A stretch of 64,000 bases of DNA. It comes from Clostridia bacterium. Its GTDB lineage: Bacteria > Bacillota > Clostridia > Oscillospirales > Acutalibacteraceae. The notes under the pieces were generated by a model. The model did not search any database and was not told the origin of the DNA. It saw only the letters and a list, made by a program, of their open reading frames with translations. Below are positions 42,621 to 51,895 of the stretch, piece after piece. The stretch is from assembly GCA_017410325.1 (NCBI GenBank), contig JAFQRA010000004.1, forward strand, positions 1 through 64,000. The letters run 5' to 3'. Every line of letters begins with the position of its first letter. Position 1 is the stretch's first letter. A program made the position numbers and the translations under genes.

Positions 42621-43826
42621 ATGAAAACTTACGGTACATATTTTCAGAATGATAAAGATTTACCCGTGAAATACGGCGAAATAAATCTTATTAATCCCGA
42701 AAGGCAAAGGCTTCGCGGTGAGCCATTGCACAAGGGAATTGCGGCTTATCCTGTTTTTCAGGGCTTTTGCGGCACCGATTACGAGCTTATGAAAATGGGC
42801 CGTGACGGCAGGCTTGGCGCTAAATTTCCCGAGGGCGAAAACAGGCTGATAAACGGACACGAGGGTGTTGTATGGGTGCCCGATAAAAACCGTTTTGCGA
42901 TTGTGCTTATCCGCGGCGGTGACAGCTTTGACCCGACGAGATATACCGAAGACGAAACTTATTTTGAATACGGCTGCGACGGTGCAGACGGTCTTTTCTG
43001 CGATAAGAACTATTTTAATCCCGATATGCTTCTTCATCTGCCCGAAAAATATGAGGGTATAAAAAAACTGCCTTTGTCGGTAGCTAAAAGGCTTTCCTTT
43101 GCCGACCCGTATGCCTGTGCCGTATTTCAGCTGGAGCGTATGGAGGACCTTGGCGAGGCACAGAATTTCCGCGTTGAAATGGCGAAAAGAAAGTGTTCCG
43201 AAGCCGAGGCAAGGGCTGCAGCCAAAAGTTCAATATTCGAAAAAACGGTTGTCTTCGGGCTTGGTATGACGGGTTTGTTTATTGCTGACCAGATAAGAAG
43301 AAACCACCCCGATGCAAAAATTATCTTTGTCGGCAGAAGTGATGAAGCAAGTAAAAAGGTTGTTTTTTCAAAAGAGATAACGGGTGCGGATTATCTTTGC
43401 ACGGCAAATCTCAGCGAAGAAGAAACCGCGCAAAAATTAACCGAAATGCTCGGCGGCAGAGCAACAATGTTTATCGGCACGAGCGGCACCGACGTTGAAC
43501 ACCGAATAGCCTTTGAGCACAGGGTTCTGGGCTGTAACGGAATTTATAACAGCTTTTCTCTGGGCCCTAAGGTACAGTACGATACTATGCCCTTTGGGTT
43601 TGAAAACCACTTGATTTTTGCTTCGATAAATTTCAGGCAGTCACACATGGAAAAGGCTATAGAAATTCTTGTTGACAGCCGTTTTGACGAGGTTGTTGAG
43701 CTTATTGACAAAGAAGAATTTACAAGCAATCCGCTTTATGCTTACGAAAACAAAATTTACTGCAAGGGTGCGCCGCTTAAAACAGGTGTAATCTGGAACA
43801 AAGAATATATTGACGAGGAAAATTAA
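42621..43826 (+). CDS. Glucose-dehydrogenase-like MDR sugar oxidoreductase
   Basis: A 401-residue medium-chain dehydrogenase. Catalytic-zinc residues lie in FCGTDYELMKMG (Cys) and INGHEGVVWV (His-Glu). The Rossmann motif is VVFGLGMTGLFIADQI. The long C-terminal region and the CGTDxE start match the glucose dehydrogenase (GlcDH) branch, which oxidises aldoses at C1 to lactones. There is no structural zinc lobe. The ATG at 42621 follows GGTG; in-frame TTG and GTG codons lie just upstream. It is the first gene of the operon, 1 bp from the next gene. The expected product is an aldonolactone; the sugar is inferred as L-galactose from the genes that follow. Confidence 0.75.
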   Translation: MKTYGTYFQNDKDLPVKYGEINLINPERQRLRGEPLHKGIAAYPVFQGFCGTDYELMKMGRDGRLGAKFPEGENRLINGHEGVVWVPDKNRFAIVLIRGGDSFDPTRYTEDETYFEYGCDGADGLFCDKNYFNPDMLLHLPEKYEGIKKLPLSVAKRLSFADPYACAVFQLERMEDLGEAQNFRVEMAKRKCSEAEARAAAKSSIFEKTVVFGLGMTGLFIADQIRRNHPDAKIIFVGRSDEASKKVVFSKEITGADYLCTANLSEEETAQKLTEMLGGRATMFIGTSGTDVEHRIAFEHRVLGCNGIYNSFSLGPKVQYDTMPFGFENHLIFASINFRQSHMEKAIEILVDSRFDEVVELIDKEEFTSNPLYAYENKIYCKGAPLKTGVIWNKEYIDEEN

Positions 43827-43827
43827 A

Positions 43828-44847
43828 ATGAAAGCAATTGTTATTCCAAATCCCAATGAAATTGAAATCAGAGATATTCCGATGCCCGAGGTAAAGCAAG
43901 GCGAGGCACTTCTTAAGGTTAAATATGTCGGTATCTGCGGTGCGGACGTTGCCTCCTTTACCGGCAATCAGCCCTTTACCACTTATCCGAGAATACCGGG
44001 TCACGAGTTTTCGGCCGAAATCGTAACAATTCCCGAAAACGACAAAGGCTTGAAACCGGGGGATATCGTTACCTGTAATCCGTATTTCAACTGCGGCGAA
44101 TGCTATTCCTGTAAGCGCGGTTTTGTCAACTGCTGTACCGATAATCAGACTATGGGTGTCCAGCGTGACGGTGCTTTCTGTGAATACATATCCATGCCTG
44201 TCGAAAGAATATACCCCGGTATGGGTCTTTCCGCAAAGGAGCTTGCCCTTATTGAGCCGTTTTCAATTTCACAGCACGCCGTATCGCGTGCCGAAATAAA
44301 AGAAAGTGATACTGTGCTTGTTATCGGTGCAGGCCCTATAGGTTTGTTTGCCCTGCTTGCGGCAAAGCAGAAGTGCAAAAAAATTGCTGTAGCCGATATT
44401 CTTGACAACCGTCTTGCTTTGGCTACTGAGTACGGTGCCGATGCAGTTGTCAACACAAAAACTAAATCGCGTGAAGAATTTACAAAAGAATTTACCGACG
44501 GCAACGGCTTTGACGTTTGCATTGAAGCCTGCGGTGCGCCTGAAACCTTCCTTGGCTGTATTGACAGTGCTGCTTTTGCGGCAAATATAATTCTTATCGG
44601 TAACGGTAAAAGAGAAACGAATTTCGTTCATTCCGTTGTTCTTAAAAAGGAGCTTAATATTCACGGCAGCCGAAATGCGCTGAAAGCGGATTTTATCAGC
44701 AACATTGAGCTTGTCGCTTCGGGTAAGGCTGACGTAATGAAAATGGTAAGCGGTGTGTATGATATGTCGGATGCGCTGGATGCCTTCAGAGCTCTTGCAA
44801 ATAACGACGGTACGCTTGCAAAACTACTTATTAAAATCGGTGACTGA
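43828..44847 (+). CDS. Zinc alcohol dehydrogenase, possible L-galactonate 5-dehydrogenase
   Basis: A 339-residue medium-chain zinc dehydrogenase. Catalytic zinc: VGICGADVAS (Cys) and GHEFSAE (His-Glu). Structural zinc lobe: NCGECYSCKRGFVNCC with four Cys. The NAD motif is VIGAGPIGLFALL. It belongs with the polyol/galactitol-phosphate and L-galactonate dehydrogenases (RspB/YjjN type). GAGG sits at the end of the upstream gene. Just 1 bp separates it from the tagaturonate reductase, which points to oxidation of an aldonate such as L-galactonate to tagaturonate. The specificity is inference from context. Confidence 0.78.
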   Translation: MKAIVIPNPNEIEIRDIPMPEVKQGEALLKVKYVGICGADVASFTGNQPFTTYPRIPGHEFSAEIVTIPENDKGLKPGDIVTCNPYFNCGECYSCKRGFVNCCTDNQTMGVQRDGAFCEYISMPVERIYPGMGLSAKELALIEPFSISQHAVSRAEIKESDTVLVIGAGPIGLFALLAAKQKCKKIAVADILDNRLALATEYGADAVVNTKTKSREEFTKEFTDGNGFDVCIEACGAPETFLGCIDSAAFAANIILIGNGKRETNFVHSVVLKKELNIHGSRNALKADFISNIELVASGKADVMKMVSGVYDMSDALDAFRALANNDGTLAKLLIKIGD

Positions 44848-44848
44848 T

Positions 44849-46165
44849 ATGAAAGAAACGGTAATTCAATTCGGCGAAGGTAATTTCCTGCGCGGCTTTT
44901 TCGATTATTTCCTGGATAAACTGAATAAAAACGGGCTTTACGACGGCAAGGCGGTTATTGTTCAGCCCAGAGCAGGCGGCAGGGTTGCAGACCTGACAGA
45001 ACAGGACTGTAAATATAACCTTTATCTTCGCGGATTGGTAAACGGTGAAGTAAAATGTGAGCACAGCCTCATTGAGTCGATATCACGCTGTGTAGACCCG
45101 TATAAAAGCTTTGAGGATTATCTTGCACTGGCAGATAATCCGGATTTCCGTTTTGTAATTTCAAACACTACAGAAGCGGGAATTGAGTTTGACCCGTGCT
45201 GTCATTTTTCGGACATGCCGTGTAAATCTTTCCCGGGAAAACTTACACAGCTTCTTTACAGACGTTATAAAAACGGCCTGAACGGATTTGTATTTCTGCC
45301 TTGCGAACTGATTGACAATAACGGTGATGAACTTAAAAAATGTGTTCTTAAATATGCTGAGCACTGGGAGCTTGAAGAAGAATTCACGGCTTGGATAATA
45401 AATAATAACACTTTTGCAAATACTCTTGTCGACCGTATTGTTACGGGTTATCCCAACGATGAAACAGCCGAAAAGCATACTGAAGACAAGTACCTCGATA
45501 CTGCAGAAATTTTTCATCTGTGGGTAATTGAAGGTAATTTCGAAAATGAATTACCCCTTCAAAAAGCAGGCTTCAACGTTATTTGGGCCGAAGATGTAAA
45601 GCCCTACAAAAAAATCAAGGTCAGAATACTTAACGGTGCCCATACTTCGCTTGTTGCGGGTGCGCTCTTATCGGGCGTTGAAACGGTGGGTGAAGCTATG
45701 GCGGATGAGACTTGTTTTGCGTTTCTTGAAAGCATTATGAATAATGAAATACTGCCGACAATAGGTGAAACGCAGGAGAGCAGAGCTTTTGCGGCAAGTG
45801 TTATTGACCGCTTTAAGAATCCGTTTATTCAGCACAAGTGGCGTTCAATTGCGCTTAATTCTGTCAGTAAATTTTCTGTTCGCGTTTTGCCGACAATACT
45901 TGAATATAAAGAAAAATTCGGTGTATATCCGAAAGGTCTAACTCTTGCGTTGTCATACCTGATTTATTTTTATAAAAATGATTTTCCCGAAGATAATGAA
46001 CGGGCGGTTGAAACAATGAAAAATGAAAGTGTTGAGGATATACTGAAAAATACCGCGTTGTGGCAAGCGGATATTTCCGACCTTACTCAAACGGTAAATT
46101 ATTATTATGAGAAAATCGAAGCACTCGGTGCAAAGGAAGCAATGAAATGGATACTGTCAGAATAA
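44849..46165 (+). CDS. uxaB: Tagaturonate reductase (mannitol dehydrogenase family)
   Basis: A 438-residue polyol dehydrogenase. The opening VIQFGEGNFLRGFFDYFLDK is the UxaB-type NAD-binding stretch. The catalytic region KIKVRILNGAHTSLVAGALL holds the conserved Lys and NGxH. It is shorter than E. coli UxaB (483). By family it reduces D-tagaturonate to D-altronate with NADH. The start at 44849 is 1 bp after the stop of the zinc dehydrogenase; a longer upstream frame exists without support. It overlaps altronate dehydratase by 19 bp, so the two are coupled. Confidence 0.85.
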   Translation: MKETVIQFGEGNFLRGFFDYFLDKLNKNGLYDGKAVIVQPRAGGRVADLTEQDCKYNLYLRGLVNGEVKCEHSLIESISRCVDPYKSFEDYLALADNPDFRFVISNTTEAGIEFDPCCHFSDMPCKSFPGKLTQLLYRRYKNGLNGFVFLPCELIDNNGDELKKCVLKYAEHWELEEEFTAWIINNNTFANTLVDRIVTGYPNDETAEKHTEDKYLDTAEIFHLWVIEGNFENELPLQKAGFNVIWAEDVKPYKKIKVRILNGAHTSLVAGALLSGVETVGEAMADETCFAFLESIMNNEILPTIGETQESRAFAASVIDRFKNPFIQHKWRSIALNSVSKFSVRVLPTILEYKEKFGVYPKGLTLALSYLIYFYKNDFPEDNERAVETMKNESVEDILKNTALWQADISDLTQTVNYYYEKIEALGAKEAMKWILSE

Positions 46166-47520
46166 GCAGTAAGGACAACGTATGTGTTGATCTTTCAAAC
46201 GGCCATAAAATCGCTGTGTGCGACATTCAAACGGGTAAAGATATAGTTAAATACGGTTTTTCTATCGGCATTGCAACCAAAGATATATCCGAGGGAGAGC
46301 TTGTACATTCCCACAATATGAAAACCAAACTCGGTGATATTCTTTCCTATGAATATTCGCCTGAGCTTACACCGCTGACTTCAAAAAAGCCGTTTACGGT
46401 TAACGCTTACATACGCGAAAACGGTGATATCGGAATAAGAAACGATATCTGGATAATTCCTACTGTAGGCTGTGTAAACAGTGCGGCAAAGGCCTTGAGC
46501 GAAAAAACGGGTGCAATCAGCTTTTCGCATCCTTACGGGTGCAGTCAGCTTGGTGACGATATGAGAATAACTCAGCTTATTCTCAAAGGCCTTATCAAAC
46601 ACCCCAATGCAGGCGGTGTGCTTGTGCTCGGGCTCGGCTGTGAAAACAATAACATTGACGAGATGAAAAAAATTCTCGGAAAAATTAACGATGACAGAGT
46701 GAAGTTTTTGTCCGTTCAGTCTTGCGGCAATGAGATTGAAGAGGGAATAAAGCTCATAGAAGAACTAAAGCGCAACGCGGCAAACGATACCCGCGTGGCT
46801 GTAGATGCTTCAAAACTTAAAATCGGTCTCAAATGCGGCGGCTCTGACGGCTTTTCTGGTATTACCGCAAACGCAGTAGTCGGACTTGTTACGGATGAAA
46901 TCTGTGCTATGGGCGGTACTGCCGTGCTTACCGAGGTGCCCGAAATGTTCGGCGCGGAAACCGTGCTTTTTGACCGTTGTGTCAGCAGAGAGGTTTTTGA
47001 TAAAAGCGTAAAGCTGATTAATGATTTCAAGCAGTATTTCAAAAATCACGGTCAGCCTGTCTCGGAAAACCCTTCACCAGGTAATAAAGAGGGCGGAATA
47101 ACCACGCTTGAAGAAAAGTCTCTCGGCTGTGTCCAAAAGGGGGGTACGGCTCCCGTGGTTGACGTTCTTGACTATGGTGAAGCCGCGGTAAAGCCGGGCT
47201 TGAATTTGCTCAACGGACCCGGAAACGACATTGTTTCCGTAACAAATTTAGCTGCTTGCGGCTGTCATCTCGTGCTGTTTACAACCGGCAGAGGAACACC
47301 CCTTGGCGGTGCCGTGCCTACGGTAAAAATCGCCTCAAACGATATGATAGCAAGCAATAAACCTCATTGGATTGATTTTTCCGCTTTTGGTTCGGATAAA
47401 AATCAGAAAGCCGAAGAGCTGTTGAAGCTGATTCAGCGTATATGTGACGGCGAGCCTGCAAAGAACGAAACACTCGGCAACAGAGAAATTGCAATTTTTA
47501 AAGACGGAGTAACGTTATGA
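46147..47520 (+). CDS. uxaA: Altronate dehydratase
   Basis: A 457-residue enzyme that dehydrates D-altronate to 2-keto-3-deoxy-D-gluconate. Residues 1-85 are the SAF-type N-terminal domain, which contains VHSHNMKTKLGD. The C-terminal GD_AH domain carries GIRNDIWIIPTVGCVN, FSHPYGCSQLGDD, LKCGGSDGFSGITANAVVG and GLNLLNGPGND. Conserved Cys and His for the iron site are present. Slightly shorter than E. coli UxaA (495). It overlaps uxaB by 19 bp and the amidohydrolase by 4 bp. Confidence 0.9.
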   Translation: MDTVRISSKDNVCVDLSNGHKIAVCDIQTGKDIVKYGFSIGIATKDISEGELVHSHNMKTKLGDILSYEYSPELTPLTSKKPFTVNAYIRENGDIGIRNDIWIIPTVGCVNSAAKALSEKTGAISFSHPYGCSQLGDDMRITQLILKGLIKHPNAGGVLVLGLGCENNNIDEMKKILGKINDDRVKFLSVQSCGNEIEEGIKLIEELKRNAANDTRVAVDASKLKIGLKCGGSDGFSGITANAVVGLVTDEICAMGGTAVLTEVPEMFGAETVLFDRCVSREVFDKSVKLINDFKQYFKNHGQPVSENPSPGNKEGGITTLEEKSLGCVQKGGTAPVVDVLDYGEAAVKPGLNLLNGPGNDIVSVTNLAACGCHLVLFTTGRGTPLGGAVPTVKIASNDMIASNKPHWIDFSAFGSDKNQKAEELLKLIQRICDGEPAKNETLGNREIAIFKDGVTL

Positions 47521-48383
47521 TTATTGATGCACACGCACACCTGTGGAAAAAACAGAACGGCATTGTCAACGGCAGTCCCGTATTCGATATCGGCGGCGGT
47601 AAGAGTAATTTCGGCGGCGAAATACGACAAATGATGCCTCCCTTTATGACCGACGGAGAAAATACCGTTGAAAGATTTCTGGCAAATATGGATTACGCAG
47701 GTGTCAGCGGCGCCGTAATTACCCAGGAGTATATTGACGGTAATCAGGACGAATATCTGCTTTCCTGCAAGAGCGACAGAATTAAAATCTGTGTATTATA
47801 TGAAGAAAAACCGCTCGGAAGCATAAGCGGCTTTGACGGCGTTAAAATTTGTGCAGGCCGACTTACTGATAAAAATCTGCTCAATCATCTTGAGCCGTTC
47901 AGAGCTGCAAACGATATGGGCAAATTTATTTCAATTGACCTTGCTGACGGTGCCGAGCAAACAGAAATGGTGCATAAAATAGCCCGTATGTTTCCCGAAC
48001 TTAAAATTGCCGTGGGTCATTTCGGAATGGTTACCCGCAGCGGTTGGACGGAACAAATCAGACTAGCGGAAAATAAAAATGTTTTTATTGAAAGCGGAGG
48101 TATAACCTGGCTTTTCAACGCTGAATTCTATCCGTATCCGTCGGCTGTCAGCGCAATCAGAACAGCGGCTGATATGGTCGGTTATGAAAAACTGATGTGG
48201 GGCAGCGACTATCCCAGAACAATGACTGCAATAACATATAAGATGAGTCTTGATTTCGTTGAGAAAACAAACGAGATTTCTGAAAAAGATAAACTGTTGT
48301 TCCTCGGTGAAAACGCAAGGTGCTTTTACGGATTTGCAAATATTCCTGTTCCGGAAAAGGTCAGAAATATAGTCGAGGATTAA
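47517..48383 (+). CDS. Amidohydrolase-superfamily lactonase
   Basis: A 288-residue TIM-barrel protein of the Amidohydrolase_2 group. The metal and substrate motifs are DAHAHLW (HxH, residues 4-7), a His in AVGHFGMVTRSGWT and the final Asp in MWGSDYPRTM. The DxHxHLW start and WGSDYPR end are those of cog3618-type sugar lactonases. It closes the lactone opening missing from this operon: aldonolactone made by the first gene would be hydrolysed to aldonate. It overlaps altronate dehydratase by 4 bp (ATGA). The GH3 gene follows 43 bp later. Confidence 0.78.
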   Translation: MIIDAHAHLWKKQNGIVNGSPVFDIGGGKSNFGGEIRQMMPPFMTDGENTVERFLANMDYAGVSGAVITQEYIDGNQDEYLLSCKSDRIKICVLYEEKPLGSISGFDGVKICAGRLTDKNLLNHLEPFRAANDMGKFISIDLADGAEQTEMVHKIARMFPELKIAVGHFGMVTRSGWTEQIRLAENKNVFIESGGITWLFNAEFYPYPSAVSAIRTAADMVGYEKLMWGSDYPRTMTAITYKMSLDFVEKTNEISEKDKLLFLGENARCFYGFANIPVPEKVRNIVED

Positions 48384-48426
48384 AGCGGTATATAAATTAA
48401 ATTTACAGTAACGTTGGGGTTGTTTT

Positions 48427-50826
48427 ATGAAAATTATTTCGAAAGCGCTGGGCTTTGTTGCCCGTAAAATAAACTCACTTGCACAGGCTCAGGGTACAGG
48501 CTTTGCCGAAGGCGAGGTTACCCTCGGTATGCCCGAACTTGTAAGTGCCGCCGCGGCGGAAGGTGCCGTCTTGCTCAAAAATAACGGTGTTCTTCCTATT
48601 AGTAAAAACGAAAGAGTTTCTCTCTTCGGAAGAATTCAGGTCAATACGTTTTTTGTCGGTTACGGTTCGGGCGGCGACGTAAGCGCACCGTACAGGGTCA
48701 GTTATCTTGACGGTATAAGGAACTGTGAGAGCATTACTCTGAATACCGAGCTTGCCGATATTTACACAAAATGGTGTGAAGAAAACCCCGTTTTCGACTC
48801 AGTCTGGGGTATGTGGCCGCGTTTCCTGCCTGAAATGCCGCTTGACGAAAAAACTGTTAAATCCGCGGCGCAAAACTCCGATGCGGCCGTTGTTTTTATC
48901 GGCAGGTCATCGGGTGAGGACAGAGAAAACATTCTCAAAAAGGGCAGTTATTACCTGACTGTTGAAGAGCTCGATATGCTCCGCAAGGTAACGGCCGAAT
49001 TCAAAAAGGTTGCGGTTGTACTCAACATAGGCTGTGTTATGGACTTTTCACAGCTTTGTGAATTCGGCGATAAAATAGGTGCAATTCTTATTGCCTGGCA
49101 GGGCGGTATGGAAAGCGGCAATGCTCTGGCAGATTTGCTTTGCGGTAAGGCTTCACCCTGCGGAAAGCTGACTGATACAATCGCAAAGAGCTATGCCGAT
49201 TATCCGAGCAGTAATAATTTCGGAAACAAGAAATTCAATAATTATGAAGAGGATATTTTTGTCGGCTACCGTTACTTTTCCACATTCGGTGGGGATAAAG
49301 TGCTGTACCCCTTTGGTTTCGGCCTGGGATATGCGGAATTCGATGTTGAGTGCATATCGGTAAATATCGGCAAAGAAAACACGGATGTTACGGTAAGAGT
49401 TACAAATTATTCCGAAAAATACTGCGGCAAAGAGGTTGTGCAGGTCTATTACGGTGCGGAAAATACTGCGCTTGCAAAGCCCGGCAAACAGCTTGTCGGC
49501 TTTGCAAAAACTAAGCTTCTTGCTCCCGGCGAGGAGCAGGAATTGGTTATTTCCTATTCGAATAATGCCTATGCTTCTTACGATGATTCGGGCATAACGG
49601 GCTGCAGAAATGCCTGGGTGCAGGAAAAGGGTAAATATAAAATTTATGTCGGTACCGATGCGGTTTCGGCTTGCGAATATTCCGGCTTTGAGAGCGAAAC
49701 AAAACTTATTGAACAGCTTACACAGTGCTCTGCTCCCGCCGAACTTTTTGACAGAATTGACGGCCTTGACAAGTCAAAGTCTCCCGTAACGGTAAATAAA
49801 AAGGATATCAGAGCTTTAATCAAAAGTAATATTCCGTCAGATATTGCTTTGACGGGTGATAGGGGCTATAAGCTCAGCGATGTAAAATCGGGCAAGGTAC
49901 CGCTTGACGATTTTGTTGCACAACTTAGCCTTGACGAGCTTGAAGCAATAAGCCGAGGCGATTACAGAATGAACAGCCCCTTGGGTGCACTCGGTAACGC
50001 AGGTGTTCTGGGCGGAGTTCTGCCTTCACTGCGGGAAAAGGGTGTGCGTCCGGTTACAACAACGGACGGTCCTTCGGGTATCAGATTGAAGGCCAGTTGT
50101 TCTCTTCTGCCCATAGGCACACTTCTTGCTTGCTCGTGGAATGAAGAGCTGGTGGAAAGCTTATATACTCTTGTCGGCAAGGAGATGCTTGACAGGGGTT
50201 CTGATGTGTTGCTTGCACCGGGTATGAATATTCACAGAAATCCCTTATGCGGCAGAAATTTTGAATATTTCAGCGAAGACCCACTGGTCAGCGGTAAAAT
50301 TGCCGCCGCAGTTGTAAGAGGGATACAGTCAAGCGGTTTAAGTGCCTGTCCGAAGCACTTTGCCTGTAATAATCAGGAGACAAACCGCTGTTACAACGAT
50401 TCAAGAGTAAGTGAAAGAGCACTGCGTGAGATTTATCTCAAGGGCTTTGAAATTTGCGTAAAAGAAGCAAAGCCCAAGTGTATTATGACTTCTTACAATA
50501 AGATAAACGGCGTCTGGGGACACTATAACTATGAGCTTTGTGAATCCGTTCTTCGCAGAGAATGGGGTTATGAGGGTATGGTTATGACCGACTGGTGGAT
50601 GAGAAAAAGCAGGAGTCCCGAGTTTGCGTCGGTACGCAATAACGGCTACCGTGTTCGTGCGGGCGTTGACGTGCTTATGCCGGGCGGCGGCAGAACTTCA
50701 AAGCAAAAGCCTGACGGTACCTTGCTTGAAACCTACGGAAAGCCCGACGGTATAGCTTTGGGTGAAATGCAGCGCACGGCAAAGAATGTTTTGGGACTCG
50801 TTCTCAATCTTCCTGAAGAAGATTGA
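48427..50826 (+). CDS. GH3 glycosidase with permuted domain order
   Basis: A 799-residue intracellular GH3 enzyme. The usual C-terminal sandwich comes first (about residues 30-270, with AAEGAVLLKNNGVLPI, VVFIGRSSGEDRE), then a fibronectin III-like domain (about 300-430, KEVVQVYYGAEN), then the catalytic barrel (about 495-795) with TTDGPSGIRLKA, CPKHFACNNQE and nucleophile Asp near 720 in MVMTDWWMRKS. This reversed order is known in a minority of rumen GH3 enzymes. No signal peptide. It follows the lactonase by 43 bp and a GGGG-type ribosome binding site; the WYL regulator follows it. Confidence 0.85.
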   Translation: MKIISKALGFVARKINSLAQAQGTGFAEGEVTLGMPELVSAAAAEGAVLLKNNGVLPISKNERVSLFGRIQVNTFFVGYGSGGDVSAPYRVSYLDGIRNCESITLNTELADIYTKWCEENPVFDSVWGMWPRFLPEMPLDEKTVKSAAQNSDAAVVFIGRSSGEDRENILKKGSYYLTVEELDMLRKVTAEFKKVAVVLNIGCVMDFSQLCEFGDKIGAILIAWQGGMESGNALADLLCGKASPCGKLTDTIAKSYADYPSSNNFGNKKFNNYEEDIFVGYRYFSTFGGDKVLYPFGFGLGYAEFDVECISVNIGKENTDVTVRVTNYSEKYCGKEVVQVYYGAENTALAKPGKQLVGFAKTKLLAPGEEQELVISYSNNAYASYDDSGITGCRNAWVQEKGKYKIYVGTDAVSACEYSGFESETKLIEQLTQCSAPAELFDRIDGLDKSKSPVTVNKKDIRALIKSNIPSDIALTGDRGYKLSDVKSGKVPLDDFVAQLSLDELEAISRGDYRMNSPLGALGNAGVLGGVLPSLREKGVRPVTTTDGPSGIRLKASCSLLPIGTLLACSWNEELVESLYTLVGKEMLDRGSDVLLAPGMNIHRNPLCGRNFEYFSEDPLVSGKIAAAVVRGIQSSGLSACPKHFACNNQETNRCYNDSRVSERALREIYLKGFEICVKEAKPKCIMTSYNKINGVWGHYNYELCESVLRREWGYEGMVMTDWWMRKSRSPEFASVRNNGYRVRAGVDVLMPGGGRTSKQKPDGTLLETYGKPDGIALGEMQRTAKNVLGLVLNLPEED

Positions 50827-50879
50827 CTTTGCAATAACGGCATTATATAAATAAATCTATGTTTACGGGGGTGTCGCTG

Positions 50880-51875
50880 ATGAGCAACGGTAAGCAGCGC
50901 CTGCTTGCTACGGCTGAATTCTTCAAGAAATATACAGATGAAGAGCATATCTATTCTGCTGTTGAAATCTGTGAATTTCTCGCTGATATGGGCATTGATG
51001 CCGAGCGTAAGGCCCTGTACGGCGATATTGATGCACTGCGTGAAACCGGTATGGATATTGTCTGCACGAGAAGCCCTAAAAAAGGCTATTTTCTCGCTTC
51101 ACGCGATTTTGAGGAAGCGGAAGTGCGCCTTATGAGTGATGCGGTTCAGGCGGCAAAATTCATAACTGCAAAAAAGACGGATGCTCTTGTCGGCAAAATC
51201 AATTCTCTTCTGAGCCGGCCGCAAGCGGAAAGACTCAAATCACAGGTTTATATCGACCGTTCAAGAAAGCGTAAAAACGAAGAGATTTATTACACGATTG
51301 ATACTCTTCATAAGGCTATTCTTGCCAAAAAGCAGGTGCGCTTTACTTATTCGCATCTCGTCGTTTCCAATGAGCTTGAAGCTGAGCTGACCGAGCGAGA
51401 ATTTACCGTAAACCCCTATGCACTTATATGGTCCAATGACCATTATTATCTTGTGTGCAATAATCCCAATTACAACAATCTTATGCACACACGCCTTGAC
51501 AGAATGAAGGGTGTGGAACAGCTTAACACGCCTGCGAGACATTTCAGTCTCGTTTCGGGATACAAGGACAGATTTGACTCCGCTGATTATGCTGGCAAGC
51601 TTTTCAATATGTTTTCGGGTCAGGAGCAGCGTGTTTCACTTCGCTGTTCAAACAGAATTCTTGAAGAAATTGTTGACCGTTTCGGTGAAAATATTAAATT
51701 CAAATCGCAGAATGCCGACTCTTTTACTGCGGAAATTACCGCAATTACGGGGGAGGGCTTTGTTTCGTGGGTTTTGCAGTATGGTGCGGATATCAAGGTT
51801 ATTTCTCCCGCCGAGCTTCGCGAAGCAATCTGCGAAAGGGCTTTACAGATTGTTAAAACATACAGCAAGGAATAG
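50880..51875 (+). CDS. WYL-domain transcriptional regulator
   Basis: A 331-residue DNA-binding protein. Residues 10-75 form a winged helix-turn-helix (HTH_11-like: IYSAVEICEFLADMGI, ERKALYGDIDALRE). The middle holds the WYL sensor fold (about 150-240, with VNPYALIWSNDHYYLVCNN and LDRMKGVEQL). The C-terminal WCX extension ends near ICERALQIVK. The start at 50880 has GGGGGT seven bases upstream; an in-frame ATG seven codons earlier does not. It is 53 bp after GH3, so perhaps co-transcribed, and could bind the tandem 25-bp operator. This last point is inference. Confidence 0.82.
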   Translation: MSNGKQRLLATAEFFKKYTDEEHIYSAVEICEFLADMGIDAERKALYGDIDALRETGMDIVCTRSPKKGYFLASRDFEEAEVRLMSDAVQAAKFITAKKTDALVGKINSLLSRPQAERLKSQVYIDRSRKRKNEEIYYTIDTLHKAILAKKQVRFTYSHLVVSNELEAELTEREFTVNPYALIWSNDHYYLVCNNPNYNNLMHTRLDRMKGVEQLNTPARHFSLVSGYKDRFDSADYAGKLFNMFSGQEQRVSLRCSNRILEEIVDRFGENIKFKSQNADSFTAEITAITGEGFVSWVLQYGADIKVISPAELREAICERALQIVKTYSKE

Positions 51876-51895
51876 TGTGGTGACTTTTTTCAAAA

